Source of the DNA: an uncultured Collinsella sp.
GTDB lineage: Bacteria > Actinomycetota > Coriobacteriia > Coriobacteriales > Coriobacteriaceae
DNA: 22,190 nt
Direction of reading: 5' to 3'
NCBI GenBank assembly: GCA_900754075.1
Contig: CAAEBN010000007.1
Coordinates: forward strand, 1 to 22,190
Of this stretch, positions 22,067 to 22,190 are shown piece by piece. The translations under genes were made by a program, and so were the position numbers. Each line of letters opens with the position of its first letter. Positions within the stretch are counted from its first letter, which is position 1. The notes below the pieces were generated by a model that was not told the DNA's origin, did no database searches, and saw nothing but the letters and a program-made list of their open reading frames with translations.

Positions 22067-22190
22067 TTGGTATGCTCGGTATGATTATCCCTCACAAACA
22101 ATCAAAGAAATCTCGACCGCAATCGGTCTACGGTAAAGCAAATGGTAAAAACGCTTGCTACGTTAATTAGGCAGTCAATTAGAATCGAAA

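Noticed and set aside
22081..22170. 29-codon frame beginning ATGATTATCCC
   Set aside because: No ribosome-binding site or promoter support and a composition unlike the small peptide at 8460; probably chance in an AT-rich edge.

Overview
The window looks like chromosome from a gut anaerobe of the class Coriobacteriia, most like Collinsella. This rests on high GC, long antisense shadow ORFs, a giant 2-hydroxyacyl-CoA dehydratase activase-like protein, a clostridial-type PII protein, and short palindromic repeats between genes. The genus is my inference; no rRNA gene is present to confirm it. I see no tRNA, rRNA, CRISPR array, transposase or integrase.

Layout. (1) 1-1240: a small membrane-anchored hypothetical protein (minus) and the 3' remnant of an aryl-sulfate sulfotransferase gene. 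(2) 1296-8184, minus: a 3-hydroxyacyl-CoA dehydrogenase, an intergenic palindromic element, and a two-gene unit made of a TetR-type regulator with a TTG start followed 12 bp later by the 1595-residue activase-like protein. (3) 8274-8738: a compact module that a routine annotation would miss. It holds a 41-residue hydrophobic/basic peptide with a perfect Shine-Dalgarno sequence that is masked by a hairpin, a promoter containing a near-perfect SOS (LexA) box, and a convergent promoter for a short structured antisense RNA. Two related palindromes bracket it. It looks like a type I toxin-antitoxin locus. (4) 8740-11738, minus: a HAD phosphatase whose ribosome-binding site is buried in a 15-bp hairpin, an MFS exporter, and a TetR regulator with two matching operators in front of the exporter. 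(5) 11813-13643, minus: ammonium channel amt and PII protein glnK, separated by an elaborate inverted and direct repeat region. (6) 13842-15401, minus: an HD-domain protein and a CmpB-like membrane protein, 3 bp apart. (7) 15630-17411, plus: a divergent DXS-like thiamine-diphosphate enzyme with a strong terminator. (8) 17465-22062, plus: a dispersed-type palindrome, then a polar amino-acid ABC transporter (lipoprotein, two permeases, ATPase) followed by a class-I amidotransferase-fold peptidase C26, closed by a 14-bp perfect hairpin.

Functional reading: nitrogen supply (Amt/PII, amino-acid uptake, gamma-glutamyl hydrolase) and anaerobic acyl-CoA chemistry (activase-like protein, hydroxyacyl-CoA dehydrogenase) dominate. 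Local TetR switches control individual units. The item most worth follow-up is the toxin-like module at 8274-8738, with the structured leaders of the HAD gene and of glnK next.
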